Shown: piece by piece, positions 63,979-64,000 of the stretch | How positions within the stretch are numbered: position 1 is the first letter of the stretch | Layout of the letters: every line of letters starts with the position of its first letter | Assembly (NCBI GenBank): GCA_947359465.1 | Contig: OX375881.1 | Location: 72,191,914 to 72,255,913, forward strand | DNA from: Metellina segmentata | Taxonomy: Eukaryota; Arthropoda; Arachnida; Araneae; Tetragnathidae | DNA: 64,000 nt | Direction of reading: 5' to 3' | Notes under the pieces: model-generated | What the model was told of the DNA's origin: nothing | Databases searched by the model: none | Seen by the model: only the letters and a program-made list of their open reading frames with translations | Made by a program: the position numbers and the translations under genes

Positions 63979-64000
63979 GGAACAATCACAAGCATCCATG

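Overview
This is an animal nuclear genome window: very AT-rich, with GT-AG introns, AATAAA polyadenylation and a dense layer of eukaryotic transposons. The host is most likely an arthropod. The mix of Tc1, copia, hAT and tRNA-derived SINE families resembles chelicerate (spider-like) genomes, but that placement is a judgement from memory of repeat content and not proof.

Host genes: two are recognisable, arranged head to head. On the minus strand, 3221-3418 is the first coding exon of a coronin (actin-binding WD40 protein); the rest of that gene lies beyond the left edge. On the plus strand, 6703-38644 holds a complete checkpoint clamp-loader gene, RAD17. I could assemble it as 16 exons with matching intron phases, giving a 551-residue open frame. 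It includes exon 4, which is not obvious by simple ORF inspection. The introns are swollen by transposons: a CR1-type LINE, at least three Helitrons, a hAT MITE, SINEs and two TIR elements.

38.8-64 kb: no host exon recognised; this is a nest of mobile elements. In order: a tRNA-derived SINE with target-site duplication (TSD); a Tc1 element broken by a SINE; two copies of a Mutator-like transposase tail, one split by a Helitron and the other by an intact copia LTR retrotransposon (45213-49835); a P52rIPK-like hAT pseudogene split by a hAT MITE; an RNase H-bearing LINE remnant; a SINE cluster that includes a SINE split by a hAT element and one carrying a 30-bp hAT-like micro-insertion; a ~150-bp tandem repeat; an intact transposase gene with DD82E spacing (59420-60817) inside matching TIRs; and a second copy of the hAT element with a perfect 8-bp TSD, itself split by a Helitron.

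The most notable items are the intact DD82E (Sailor-like) IS630/Tc1/mariner transposon, the intact copia element with an unusual palindromic 5' LTR end, the TC...CTAG Helitron family whose insertion sites are confirmed by empty paralogous copies, and the 30-bp palindromic insertion flanked by an 8-bp duplication. I found no evidence of a wholly new biological system beyond these mobile elements.
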